A DNA stretch of 64,000 nt, from positions 48,086,911 to 48,150,910 of the forward strand of contig CP136066.1 of NCBI GenBank assembly GCA_032622095.1, given 5' to 3'. The position numbers and the translations under genes were made by a program. Position 1 is the first letter of the stretch. The number at the start of each line of letters is the position of its first letter. The notes beneath the pieces were generated by a model that was given only the letters and a program-made list of their open reading frames with translations, did no database searches and was not told where the DNA came from. The DNA is from Siphonodentalium dalli. Taxonomy: Eukaryota; Mollusca; Scaphopoda; Gadilida; Siphonodentaliidae. Positions 25,601 through 37,640 of this stretch are shown piece after piece.

Positions 25601-28600
25601 AATTTCTAGTACTTCTAAACGATTACCTACTTGCCATATTATGTCGATGGAAGCCAGAGATAATCGAAATGTATATACTGAACAGCATACATATAGGCCT
25701 ACATAGTAGAATATCGCCACAATATCTTACTAAAACCCTACTATATAATAAAGGGGCATCAATTGCGAACACAATCACGCAAAAATTAGCTCGATATCTC
25801 GAAAATTGGCCGAGATATGGTGACTTTTCTACCCGCGTCACCCAATTCCGAGGTATGGGTGGGGGTCACACCAGAACGTTCCAACTGAACACAGAAATGT
25901 CAAGAAACCATAATATCGACATACCAATCAATTCCGCGCGATTTCCTTATTATACTTCCATGTTTTACATGGAAGTATATTGTTTTTGTGATTTTTATTT
26001 TTCTCTATTATTATTCTTCTTAGCAATTTTATAATGAGCATAGCTCAGTCAATACAAGAGTTAGAAAGCTAAAACTTTGAATGTATATATATGTATACAA
26101 ACTCTAGTGCTTAGGCCTATTGAGAATCATGTCCTTACTTGATTTGCAGAGTTATCTCCCTTTATGTGAACAATTGGTGTTTTCAGAACTCCGAAAATAT
26201 AAGGAGTACAGCACTGAAATTTGGTCGATACATACATCTTGATATCCACTGAATCGTGAGCACATCAAAAACTCTGTCCGTCTTTCCTCTCCAGAGTTAT
26301 TTCCCATATATATGTCAACCTCGAAATGTTCTGATCGCCTGTTCTCACATAGCAAGAAAGATAGCTGGATTTAGTTTCTATGGTAGTGCTGGCCGTTGTC
26401 AATATACTTCACAAAAATAATTTGGACAGGGTCGGACTTACATTTTTTGGTTAGGGTGGGGGCGAAATTTTCGCAATTTTATTTTTGCGATGATTTCAAC
26501 CATTTTTACTACCATGTATCTTTAGGACGTACTAATGATCCTCCTGAAAGAATTTTGTAAATCGGTTGAGAAATGTCCAAGTTACAGACCATCGAATATT
26601 GTATTCATACATTGGCTGAGGAGAAAGTGGTTGTGACCACAACTCCTCATAGACGACGCACATGAGCAGGATTTGGTTTATGTGAGCGTGTTATTCATAG
26701 AGAGAAGACGAACTGGTGCAATTTTTACCAAGATCCAAAAATATTTGTCCCTATTAGGGAGGGGGGCAAAAATTGTCATTTTTTTATCGTCTCAGATTCG
26801 AACCAAAATTGTTGTGAAGTATCTATAGGACGTTCTGAGAGTACTCAAGAAAGAATTTTGTAAATCGGTTGAAAAATGTAGAAATTTTGGCCCATTAATT
26901 CTTATCAAGTTTACAGAAGATGCACTATGGATTTAAATTCCTACAACCAATCGTCACTTTTTTGGTGTCATTCGATGGGGAATTTCTAGTACTTCTAAAC
27001 GATTACCTACTTGCCATATTATGTCGATGGAAGCCAGAGATAATCGAAATGTATATACTGAACAGCATACATATAGGCCTACATAGTAGAATATCGCCAC
27101 AATATCTTACTAAAACCCTACTATATAATAAAGGGGCATCAATTGCGAACACAATCACGCAAAAATTAGCTCGATATCTCGAAAATTGGCCGAGATATGG
27201 TGACTTTTCTACCCGCGTCACCCAATTCCGAGGTATGGGTGGGGGTCACACCAGAACGTTCCAACTGAACACAGAAATGTCAAGAAACCATAATATCGAC
27301 ATACCAATCAATTCCGCGCGATTTCCTTATTATACTTCCATGTTTTACATGGAAGTATATTGTTTTTGTGATTTTTATTTTTCTCTATTATTATTCTTCT
27401 TAGCAATTTTATAATGAGCATAGCTCAGTCAATACAAGAGTTAGAAAGCTAAAACTTTGAATGTATATATATGTATACAAACTCTAGTGCTTAGGCCTAT
27501 TGAGAATCATGTCCTTACTTGATTTGCAGAGTTATCTCCCTTTATGTGAACAATTGGTGTTTTCAGAACTCCGAAAATATAAGGAGTACAGCACTGAAAT
27601 TTGGTCGATACATACATCTTGATATCCACTGAATCGTGAGCACATCAAAAACTCTGTCCGTCTTTCCTCTCCAGAGTTATTTCCCATATATATGTCAACC
27701 TCGAAATGTTCTGATCGCCTGTTCTCACATAGCAAGAAAGATAGCTGGATTTAGTTTCTATGGTAGTGCTGGCCGTTGTCAATATACTTCACAAAAATAA
27801 TTTGGACAGGGTCGGACTTACATTTTTTGGTTAGGGTGGGGGCGAAATTTTCGCAATTTTATTTTTGCGATGATTTCAACCATTTTTACTACCATGTATC
27901 TTTAGGACGTACTAATGATCCTCCTGAAAGAATTTTGTAAATCGGTTGAGAAATGTCCAAGTTACAGACCATCGAATATTGTATTCATACATTGGCTGAG
28001 GAGAAAGTGGTTGTGACCACAACTCCTCATAGACGACGCACATGAGCAGGATTTGGTTTATGTGAGCGTGTTATTCATAGAGAGAAGACGAACTGGTGCA
28101 ATTTTTACCAAGATCCAAAAATATTTGTCCCTATTAGGGAGGGGGGCAAAAATTGTCATTTTTTTATCGTCTCAGATTCGAACCAAAATTGTTGTGAAGT
28201 ATCTATAGGACGTTCTGAGAGTACTCAAGAAAGAATTTTGTAAATCGGTTGAAAAATGTAGAAATTTTGGCCCATTAATTCTTATCAAGTTTACAGAAGA
28301 TGCACTATGGATTTAAATTCCTACAACCAATCGTCACTTTTTTGGTGTCATTCGATGGGGAATTTCTAGTACTTCTAAACGATTACCTACTTGCCATATT
28401 ATGTCGATGGAAGCCAGAGATAATCGAAATGTATATACTGAACAGCATACATATAGGCCTACATAGTAGAATATCGCCACAATATCTTACTAAAACCCTA
28501 CTATATAATAAAGGGGCATCAATTGCGAACACAATCACGCAAAAATTAGCTCGATATCTCGAAAATTGGCCGAGATATGGTGACTTTTCTACCCGCGTCA

Positions 28601-31600
28601 CCCAATTCCGAGGTATGGGTGGGGGTCACACCAGAACGTTCCAACTGAACACAGAAATGTCAAGAAACCATAATATCGACATACCAATCAATTCCGCGCG
28701 ATTTCCTTATTATACTTCCATGTTTTACATGGAAGTATATTGTTTTTGTGATTTTTATTTTTCTCTATTATTATTCTTCTTAGCAATTTTATAATGAGCA
28801 TAGCTCAGTCAATACAAGAGTTAGAAAGCTAAAACTTTGAATGTATATATATGTATACAAACTCTAGTGCTTAGGCCTATTGAGAATCATGTCCTTACTT
28901 GATTTGCAGAGTTATCTCCCTTTATGTGAACAATTGGTGTTTTCAGAACTCCGAAAATATAAGGAGTACAGCACTGAAATTTGGTCGATACATACATCTT
29001 GATATCCACTGAATCGTGAGCACATCAAAAACTCTGTCCGTCTTTCCTCTCCAGAGTTATTTCCCATATATATGTCAACCTCGAAATGTTCTGATCGCCT
29101 GTTCTCACATAGCAAGAAAGATAGCTGGATTTAGTTTCTATGGTAGTGCTGGCCGTTGTCAATATACTTCACAAAAATAATTTGGACAGGGTCGGACTTA
29201 CATTTTTTGGTTAGGGTGGGGGCGAAATTTTCGCAATTTTATTTTTGCGATGATTTCAACCATTTTTACTACCATGTATCTTTAGGACGTACTAATGATC
29301 CTCCTGAAAGAATTTTGTAAATCGGTTGAGAAATGTCCAAGTTACAGACCATCGAATATTGTATTCATACATTGGCTGAGGAGAAAGTGGTTGTGACCAC
29401 AACTCCTCATAGACGACGCACATGAGCAGGATTTGGTTTATGTGAGCGTGTTATTCATAGAGAGAAGACGAACTGGTGCAATTTTTACCAAGATCCAAAA
29501 ATATTTGTCCCTATTAGGGAGGGGGGCAAAAATTGTCATTTTTTTATCGTCTCAGATTCGAACCAAAATTGTTGTGAAGTATCTATAGGACGTTCTGAGA
29601 GTACTCAAGAAAGAATTTTGTAAATCGGTTGAAAAATGTAGAAATTTTGGCCCATTAATTCTTATCAAGTTTACAGAAGATGCACTATGGATTTAAATTC
29701 CTACAACCAATCGTCACTTTTTTGGTGTCATTCGATGGGGAATTTCTAGTACTTCTAAACGATTACCTACTTGCCATATTATGTCGATGGAAGCCAGAGA
29801 TAATCGAAATGTATATACTGAACAGCATACATATAGGCCTACATAGTAGAATATCGCCACAATATCTTACTAAAACCCTACTATATAATAAAGGGGCATC
29901 AATTGCGAACACAATCACGCAAAAATTAGCTCGATATCTCGAAAATTGGCCGAGATATGGTGACTTTTCTACCCGCGTCACCCAATTCCGAGGTATGGGT
30001 GGGGGTCACACCAGAACGTTCCAACTGAACACAGAAATGTCAAGAAACCATAATATCGACATACCAATCAATTCCGCGCGATTTCCTTATTATACTTCCA
30101 TGTTTTACATGGAAGTATATTGTTTTTGTGATTTTTATTTTTCTCTATTATTATTCTTCTTAGCAATTTTATAATGAGCATAGCTCAGTCAATACAAGAG
30201 TTAGAAAGCTAAAACTTTGAATGTATATATATGTATACAAACTCTAGTGCTTAGGCCTATTGAGAATCATGTCCTTACTTGATTTGCAGAGTTATCTCCC
30301 TTTATGTGAACAATTGGTGTTTTCAGAACTCCGAAAATATAAGGAGTACAGCACTGAAATTTTGTCGATACATACATCTTGATATCCACTGAATCGTGAG
30401 CACATCAAAAACTCTGTCCGTCTTTCCTCTCCAGAGTTATTTCCCATATATATGTCAACCTCGAAATGTTCTGATCGCCTGTTCTCACATAGCAAGAAAG
30501 ATAGCTGGATTTAGTTTCTATGGTAGTGCTGGCCGTTGTCAATATACTTCACAAAAATAATTTGGACAGGGTCGGACTTACATTTTTTGGTTAGGGTGGG
30601 GGCGAAATTTTCGCAATTTTATTTTTGCGATGATTTCAATCATTTTTACTACCATGTATCTTTAGGACGTACTAATGATCCTCCTGAAAGAATTTTGTAA
30701 ATCGGTTGAGAAATGTCCAAGTTACAGACCATCGAATATTGTATTCATACATTGGCTGAGGAGAAAGTGGTTGTGACCACAACTCCTCATAGACGACGCA
30801 CATGAGCAGGATTTGGTTTATGTGAGCGTGTTATTCATAGAGAGAAGACGAACTGGTGCAATTTTTACCAAGATCCAAAAATATTTGTCCCTATTAGGGA
30901 GGGGGGCAAAAATTGTCATTTTTTTATCGTCTCAGATTCGAACCAAAATTGTTGTGAAGTATCTATAGGACGTTCTGAGAGTACTCAAGAAAGAATTTTG
31001 TAAATCGGTTGAAAAATGTAGAAATTTTGGCCCATTAATTCTTATCAAGTTTACAGAAGATGCACTATGGATTTAAATTCCTACAACCAATCGTCACTTT
31101 TTTGGTGTCATTCGATGGGGAATTTCTAGTACTTCTAAACGATTACCTACTTGCCATATTATGTCGATGGAAGCCAGAGATAATCGAAATGTATATACTG
31201 AACAGCATACATATAGGCCTACATAGTAGAATATCGCCACAATATCTTACTAAAACCCTACTATATAATAAAGGGGCATCAATTGCGAACACAATCACGC
31301 AAAAATTAGCTCGATATCTCGAAAATTGGCCGAGATATGGTGACTTTTCTACCCGCGTCACCCAATTCCGAGGTATGGGTGGGGGTCACACCAGAACGTT
31401 CCAACTGAACACAGAAATGTCAAGAAACCATAATATCGACATACCAATCAATTCCGCGCGATTTCCTTATTATACTTCCATGTTTTACATGGAAGTATAT
31501 TGTTTTTGTGATTTTTATTTTTCTCTATTATTATTCTTCTTAGCAATTTTATAATGAGCATAGCTCAGTCAATACAAGAGTTAGAAAGCTAAAACTTTGA

Positions 31601-32848
31601 ATGTATATATATGTATACAAACTCTAGTGCTTAGGCCTATTGAGAATCATGTCCTTACTTGATTTGCAGAGTTATCTCCCTTTATGTGAACAATTGGTGT
31701 TTTCAGAACTCCGAAAATATAAGGAGTACAGCACTGAAATTTGGTCGATACATACATCTTGATATCCACTGAATCGTGAGCACATCAAAAACTCTGTCCG
31801 TCTTTCCTCTCCAGAGTTATTTCCCATATATATGTCAACCTCGAAATGTTCTGATCGCCTGTTCTCACATAGCAAGAAAGATAGCTGGATTTAGTTTCTA
31901 TGGTAGTGCTGGCCGTTGTCAATATACTTCACAAAAATAATTTGGACAGGGTCGGACTTACATTTTTTGGTTAGGGTGGGGGCGAAATTTTCGCAATTTT
32001 ATTTTTGCGATGATTTCAACCATTTTTACTACCATGTATCTTTAGGACGTACTAATGATCCTCCTGAAAGAATTTTGTAAATCGGTTGAGAAATGTCCAA
32101 GTTACAGACCATCGAATATTGTATTCATACATTGGCTGAGGAGAAAGTGGTTGTGACCACAACTCCTCATAGACGACGCACATGAGCAGGATTTGGTTTA
32201 TGTGAGCGTGTTATTCATAGAGAGAAGACGAACTGGTGCAATTTTTACCAAGATCCAAAAATATTTGTCCCTATTAGGGAGGGGGGCAAAAATTGTCATT
32301 TTTTTATCGTCTCAGATTCGAACCAAAATTGTTGTGAAGTATCTATAGGACGTTCTGAGAGTACTCAAGAAAGAATTTTGTAAATCGGTTGAAAAATGTA
32401 GAAATTTTGGCCCATTAATTCTTATCAAGTTTACAGAAGATGCACTATGGATTTAAATTCCTACAACCAATCGTCACTTTTTTGGTGTCATTCGATGGGG
32501 AATTTCTAGTACTTCTAAACGATTACCTACTTGCCATATTATGTCGATGGAAGCCAGAGATAATCGAAATGTATATACTGAACAGCATACATATAGGCCT
32601 ACATAGTAGAATATCGCCACAATATCTTACTAAAACCCTACTATATAATAAAGGGGCATCAATTGCGAACACAATCACGCAAAAATTAGCTCGATATCTC
32701 GAAAATTGGCCGAGATATGGTGACTTTTCTACCCGCGTCACCCAATTCCGAGGTATGGGTGGGGGTCACACCAGAACGTTCCAACTGAACACAGAAATGT
32801 CAAGAAACCATAATATCGACATACCAATCAATTCCGCGCGATTTCCTT

Positions 32849-33852
32849 ATTATACTTCCATGTTTTACATGGAAGTATATTGTTTTTGTGATTTTTATTT
32901 TTCTCTATTATTATTCTTCTTAGCAATTTTATAATGAGCATAGCTCAGTCAATACAAGAGTTAGAAAGCTAAAACTTTGAATGTATATATATGTATACAA
33001 ACTCTAGTGCTTAGGCCTATTGAGAATCATGTCCTTACTTGATTTGCAGAGTTATCTCCCTTTATGTGAACAATTGGTGTTTTCAGAACTCCGAAAATAT
33101 AAGGAGTACAGCACTGAAATTTGGTCGATACATACATCTTGATATCCACTGAATCGTGAGCACATCAAAAACTCTGTCCGTCTTTCCTCTCCAGAGTTAT
33201 TTCCCATATATATGTCAACCTCGAAATGTTCTGATCGCCTGTTCTCACATAGCAAGAAAGATAGCTGGATTTAGTTTCTATGGTAGTGCTGGCCGTTGTC
33301 AATATACTTCACAAAAATAATTTGGACAGGGTCGGACTTACATTTTTTGGTTAGGGTGGGGGCGAAATTTTCGCAATTTTATTTTTGCGATGATTTCAAC
33401 CATTTTTACTACCATGTATCTTTAGGACGTACTAATGATCCTCCTGAAAGAATTTTGTAAATCGGTTGAGAAATGTCCAAGTTACAGACCATCGAATATT
33501 GTATTCATACATTGGCTGAGGAGAAAGTGGTTGTGACCACAACTCCTCATAGACGACGCACATGAGCAGGATTTGGTTTATGTGAGCAGCATATATATAG
33601 GCCTACATAGTAGAATATCGCCACAATATCTAACTAAAACCCTACTATAGAATCAAGGGGCATCAATTGCGAACACAATCACGCAAAAATTAGCTCGATA
33701 TCTCGAAAATTGGCCGAGATATGGTGACTTTTCTACCCGCGTCACCCAATTCCGAGGTATGGGTGGGGGTCACACCAGAACGTTCCAACTGAACACAGAA
33801 ATGTCAAGAAACCGTACTATCGACATACCAATCAATTCCGCGCGATTCCCTT
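32849..33852 (+). repeat. Copy 16 of array A, with 376-bp internal deletion
   Basis: Identical to the other units up to TTTATGTGAGC at about 33587, then it jumps to AGCATATATATAGG. Unit positions equivalent to 12888-13263 are missing (1380-376=1004 bp, exactly the observed length). Right of the breakpoint it has several substitutions not seen in the interior copies (for example TAACTAAAAC for TTACTAAAAC, and ACCGTACTATC for ACCATAATATC). This is the usual decay at an array edge. Confidence 0.9.
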
Positions 33853-33913
33853 ATTATACTTCCATGTTTTACATGGAAGTATATTGTTTTTGTGATTTTT
33901 ATTTTTCTCTATT
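33853..33913 (+). repeat. 61-bp stub of an array A unit at the A/B junction
   Basis: Contains the A-type hairpin and TTGTTTTTGTGATTTTTATT, then passes directly at ATTATTATAC into the family-B hairpin. The two families therefore join in the same orientation and register. Confidence 0.9.
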
Positions 33914-33916
33914 ATT

Positions 33917-33944
33917 ATACTTCCATATTTTAATATGGAAGTAT
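33917..33944. repeat. Unit-boundary hairpin of array B
   Basis: ATACTTCCATATT pairs with AATATGGAAGTAT (13-base arms, TT loop). Compared with family A the stem pair G-C is replaced by A-T, so pairing is preserved while the sequence changed. It recurs at about 35313 and 36706. Confidence 0.9.
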
Positions 33945-34849
33945 ATTGTTATTCAATTTATTATTTTTTTCCAATATTATTTATTATTATTATACTAAGC
34001 AATTTTATAACCCTTATATCTCAGGAAGTATGAGAGATAGAGCGCTGGATTTTGGTATGTTTATAGCCCTATGATAGTTGTAGTGCATCGGGCTATATAG
34101 GATTTTGTCCTAACTTGATTTGCAGAGTTATCTCACTTTATGTGTAAAACTGGGGGTTGCAGTATCTCGAAAAGTATGAACAGCAGCAACTTGAAATTTG
34201 GACCGTATGTACAACTCAGTAGGCCCTATTGTGTCCATGCTTTACAATTTATGTCCGAGCTTTCCCTACAGAGTTGTCGCCCATGATTCGCAAAATTCGA
34301 TTTATTTCATATCTTGTGTCCGCCTATAACATTCAAGGTAGCCAGATATGAGGGCTTCTATGCAGTTACTTATTAGCAACTTGCTATGAAAATAAGTTTT
34401 GAACAGGAACGGACTTATATTTTTGGGGTTTGGGTGGGGGCAAAATTTTCGAAATATTTTTTTTCGATGATTTCAACTACTTTTACTGTCGTGTATCTAT
34501 AGGACGTACTAATGATCCTCCTGAAAGAATTTTGGAAATCGGTTCAGAATTGACCAAGTTACAGACCATCGAAAATTGTATTCATACATCGATTTAGGAG
34601 AAAGTGCTTGTGGACAAAACTCCTCCTAGACAACGCACGTGAACTGTATTTGGTTTATGTGAGCGTGTTATCCATAGAAAGAAGACGAAATGGTGCAATT
34701 TTGACCAAGATTCAAAAACATTGGTCCGTATTAGGGAGGGGGGGGGGCAAAAATTGTCATATTTTTTTTGTCTCCGATTTGAACCAAAATTGTTATGAAG
34801 TATCTATACGACGTACTAATGCTACTCGTGAAAGAATTTTGTAAATCGA

Positions 34850-35329
34850 TTGAGAAATGTGGAAATTGTGGCCCCTTCATTTTGTTCGAGTTTACAGAAG
34901 ATGCACTATGAATTTAATTTCCTTCAACCAATCGTCACGTGTTTGGTGTCATTCGATGGGGAATTTTCAGTACTTCTAAACAATTACCCACTTTCCGTAG
35001 TATGTCGATGGAGGCCAACGATATTCAAAAAGTATGCACTGAACAACATACATATTGGCCTACATAGTAGAATATCGCCACAATACCTTACCAAAACCCA
35101 ACTAAATATTATAGGGACATCAAATACGAACACAATGGCGCAAAAATTAGCTCGAAATCTTGAAAATTGGCCAAGATATGGCGATTTTTCTACCCGCGTC
35201 ACCAAATTTCGAGGCATGGGTGGGGGTCATACCAGAACATTCCAACTGAACACAGAAATGTCAATGAACCATACAATCGACATTCCAATCAATTCCGCGC
35301 GATTCCCTTATTATACTTCCATATTTTAA
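34850..35329 (+). other. 159-codon open frame of family B (copy in B2 at 36243-36722)
   Basis: Starts MRNVEIVAPSFCSSLQK, then joins the family-A frame at MHYEFNFLQPIV. The middle IHIGLHSRISPQYLTKT and the GDFSTRVT / GMGGGHTRTFQLNTEMS blocks are preserved. It is preceded five bases upstream, in another frame, by a 78-codon (77 in B2) open frame at 34608-34844. The 3-base G-run length change lies inside that upstream frame and leaves it open. No family recognised and no expression signal visible. Confidence 0.25.
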
Positions 35330-37350
35330 TATGGAAGTATATTGTTATTCAATTTATTATTTTTTTCCAATATTATTTATTATTATTATACTAAGCAATT
35401 TTATAACCCTTATATCTCAGGAAGTATGAGAGATAGAGCGCTGGATTTTGGTATGTTTATAGCCCTATGATAGTTGTAGTGCATCGGGCTATATAGGATT
35501 TTGTCCTAACTTGATTTGCAGAGTTATCTCACTTTATGTGTAAAACTGGGGGTTGCAGTATCTCGAAAAGTATGAACAGCAGCAACTTGAAATTTGGACC
35601 GTATGTACAACTCAGTAGGCCCTATTGTGTCCATGCTTTACAATTTATGTCCGAGCTTTCCCTACAGATTTGTCGCCCATGATTCGCAAAATTCGATTTA
35701 TTTCATATCCCGTGTCCGCCTATAACATTCAAGGTAGCCAGATATGAGGGCTTCTATGCAGTTACTTATTAGCAACTTGCTATGAAAATAAGTTTTGAAC
35801 AGGAACGGACTTATATTTTTGGGGTTTGGGTGGGGGCAAAATTTTCGAAATATTTTTTTTCGATGATTTCAACTACTTTTACTGTCGTGTATCTATAGGA
35901 CGTACTAATGATCCTCCTGAAAGAATTTTGGAAATCGGTTCAGAATTGACCAAGTTACAGACCATCGAAAATTGTATTCATACATCGATTTAGGAGAAAG
36001 TGCTTGTGGACAAAACTCCTCCTAGACAACGCACGTGAACTGTATTTGGTTTATGTGAGCGTGTTATCCATAGAAAGAAGACGAAATGGTGCAATTTTGA
36101 CCAAGATTCAAAAACATTGGTCCGTATTAGGGAGGGGGGGCAAAAATTGTCATATTTTTTTTGTCTCCGATTTGAACCAAAATTGTTATGAAGTATCTAT
36201 ACGACGTACTAATGCTACTCGTGAAAGAATTTTGTAAATCGATTGAGAAATGTGGAAATTGTGGCCCCTTCATTTTGTTCGAGTTTACAGAAGATGCACT
36301 ATGAATTTAATTTCCTTCAACCAATCGTCACGTGTTTGGTGTCATTCGATGGGGAATTTTCAGTACTTCTAAACAATTACCCACTTTCCGTAGTATGTCG
36401 ATGGAGGCCAACGATATTCAAAAAGTATGCACTGAACAACATACATATTGGCCTACATAGTAGAATATCGCCACAATACCTTACCAAAACCCAACTAAAT
36501 ATTATAGGGACATCAAATACGAACACAATGGCGCAAAAATTAGCTCGAAATCTTGAAAATTGGCCAAGATATGGCGATTTTTCTACCCGCGTCACCAAAT
36601 TTCGAGGCATGGGTGGGGGTCATACCAGAACATTCCAACTGAACACAGAAATGTCAATGAACCATACAATCGACATTCCAATCAATTCCGCGCGATTCCC
36701 TTATTATACTTCCATATTTTAATATGGAAGTATATTGTTATTCAATTTATTATTTTTTTCCAATATTATTTATTATTATTATACTAAGCAATTTTATAAC
36801 CCTTATATCTCAGGAAGTATGAGAGATAGAGCGCTGGATTTTGGTATGTTTATAGCCCTATGATAGTTGTAGTGCATCGGGCTATATAGGATTTTGTCCT
36901 AACTTGATTTGCAGAGTTATCTCACTTTATGTGTAAAACTGGGGGTTGCAGTATCTCGAAAAGTATGAACAGCAGCAACTTGAAATTTGGACCGTATGTA
37001 CAACTCAGTAGGCCCTATTGTGTCCATGCTTTACAATTTATGTCCGAGCTTTCCCTACAGAGTTGTCGCCCATGATTCGCAAAATTCGATTTATTTCATA
37101 TCCCGTGTCCGCCTATAACATTCAAGGTAGCCAGATATGAGGGCTTCTATGCAGTTACTTATTAGCAACTTGCTATGAAAATAAGTTTTGAACAGGAACG
37201 GACTTATATTTTTGGGGTTTGGGTGGGGGCAAAATTTTCGAAATATTTTTTTTCGATGATTTCAACTACTTTTACTGTCGTGTATCTATAGGACGTACTA
37301 ATGATCCTCCTGAAAGAATTTTGGAAATCGGTTCAGAATTGACCAAGTTA

Positions 37351-37528
37351 TAACAAATCGAAAATTAAATAATTTGGCTAATGAAGGAGCATGGGAGAGG
37401 ATGAAGCATAACCGGGGCGGCGACGAAACCATGCTGGATAATGATACCAGGTCGGGGTGGTGAGACCAGGCCGAGGGTGGTGAGACCAGGCTGACCGGTG
37501 GCGGATGTAAACGGCAGATTTAGCAAAA

Positions 37529-37559
<31 letters not shown>

Positions 37560-37640
37560 AAGTCCAGCGGTATAATATTTTTGTTGCATATTCCGAATGG
37601 GGAGAGTGTTGCGGACCGAATTTTACCACTGGCAAGTTTT
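37351..37640 (+). other. Junction DNA between array B and the 365-bp array
   Basis: Includes TTTGGCTAATGAAGGAGC at 37374 (a scrap of the following 365-bp unit), GAGACCAGGC twice around GGTGGT, and an (A)n/(AAAAC)n run near 37525-37558 that looks like a retroelement tail. Confidence 0.5.

Larger units (their letters stand above)
12149..33852 (+). repeat. Array A: head-to-tail 1380-bp tandem repeat, 15 full copies plus one deleted copy
   Basis: Copies start at 12149 + 1380n (13529, 14909, ... 31469); the sixteenth starts at 32849. The full copies look identical apart from a few substitutions I could spot: 16387 (A to T, copy 4); 21148, 22528, 23908 and 25288 (A to G, copies 7-10); 30363 (G to T) and 30640 (C to T), both copy 14. 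Each unit contains, in order: a terminal hairpin; an AGAGTTATCTCCCTTTATG block; two diverged internal subunits offset by 303 bp that share GAAAGAATTTTGTAAATCGG; and a 164-codon open frame running over the boundary into the next unit. No transposase or polymerase motif is visible. It sits in the proposed PAN-WSC intron. Confidence 0.97.
33914..37350 (+). repeat. Array B: sister family, units of 1396 and 1393 bp plus a partial third
   Basis: B1 is 33914-35309, B2 is 35310-36702 and B3 is 36703 to about 37350. B1 and B2 differ by a 3-base change in a G-run (10 G at 34738-34747 versus 7 G in B2) and a few substitutions (for example CAGAGTTGTCG/CAGATTTGTCG and ATCTTGTG/ATCCCGTG). The units align end to end with family A: hairpin, TTTGCAGAGTTATCTCAC, the TCGATGATTTCAACTACTTT block, the AAAGAATTTTG pair and the MHYEFNFLQPIV frame. 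B3 stops after GACCAAGTTA, where the sequence changes to TAACAAATCG. Confidence 0.95.

Noticed and set aside
12352-33255. 67-codon minus-strand frame repeated in every 1380-bp unit (MLCENRRSEHFEV...)
   Set aside because: Short, closed within the unit and unsupported by any comparison with family B, where the corresponding region has a different frame structure. Treated as a shadow.
12149-33852. The array as a pure assembly artefact
   Set aside because: Not fully excluded, but shared variants in copies 7-10, private variants in copies 4 and 14 and a structured deleted end are what a real array shows. Copy number may still be wrong.
12149-37350. CRISPR-like array
   Set aside because: Units are about 1.4 kb without short repeats alternating with unique spacers, and the DNA is clearly eukaryotic.
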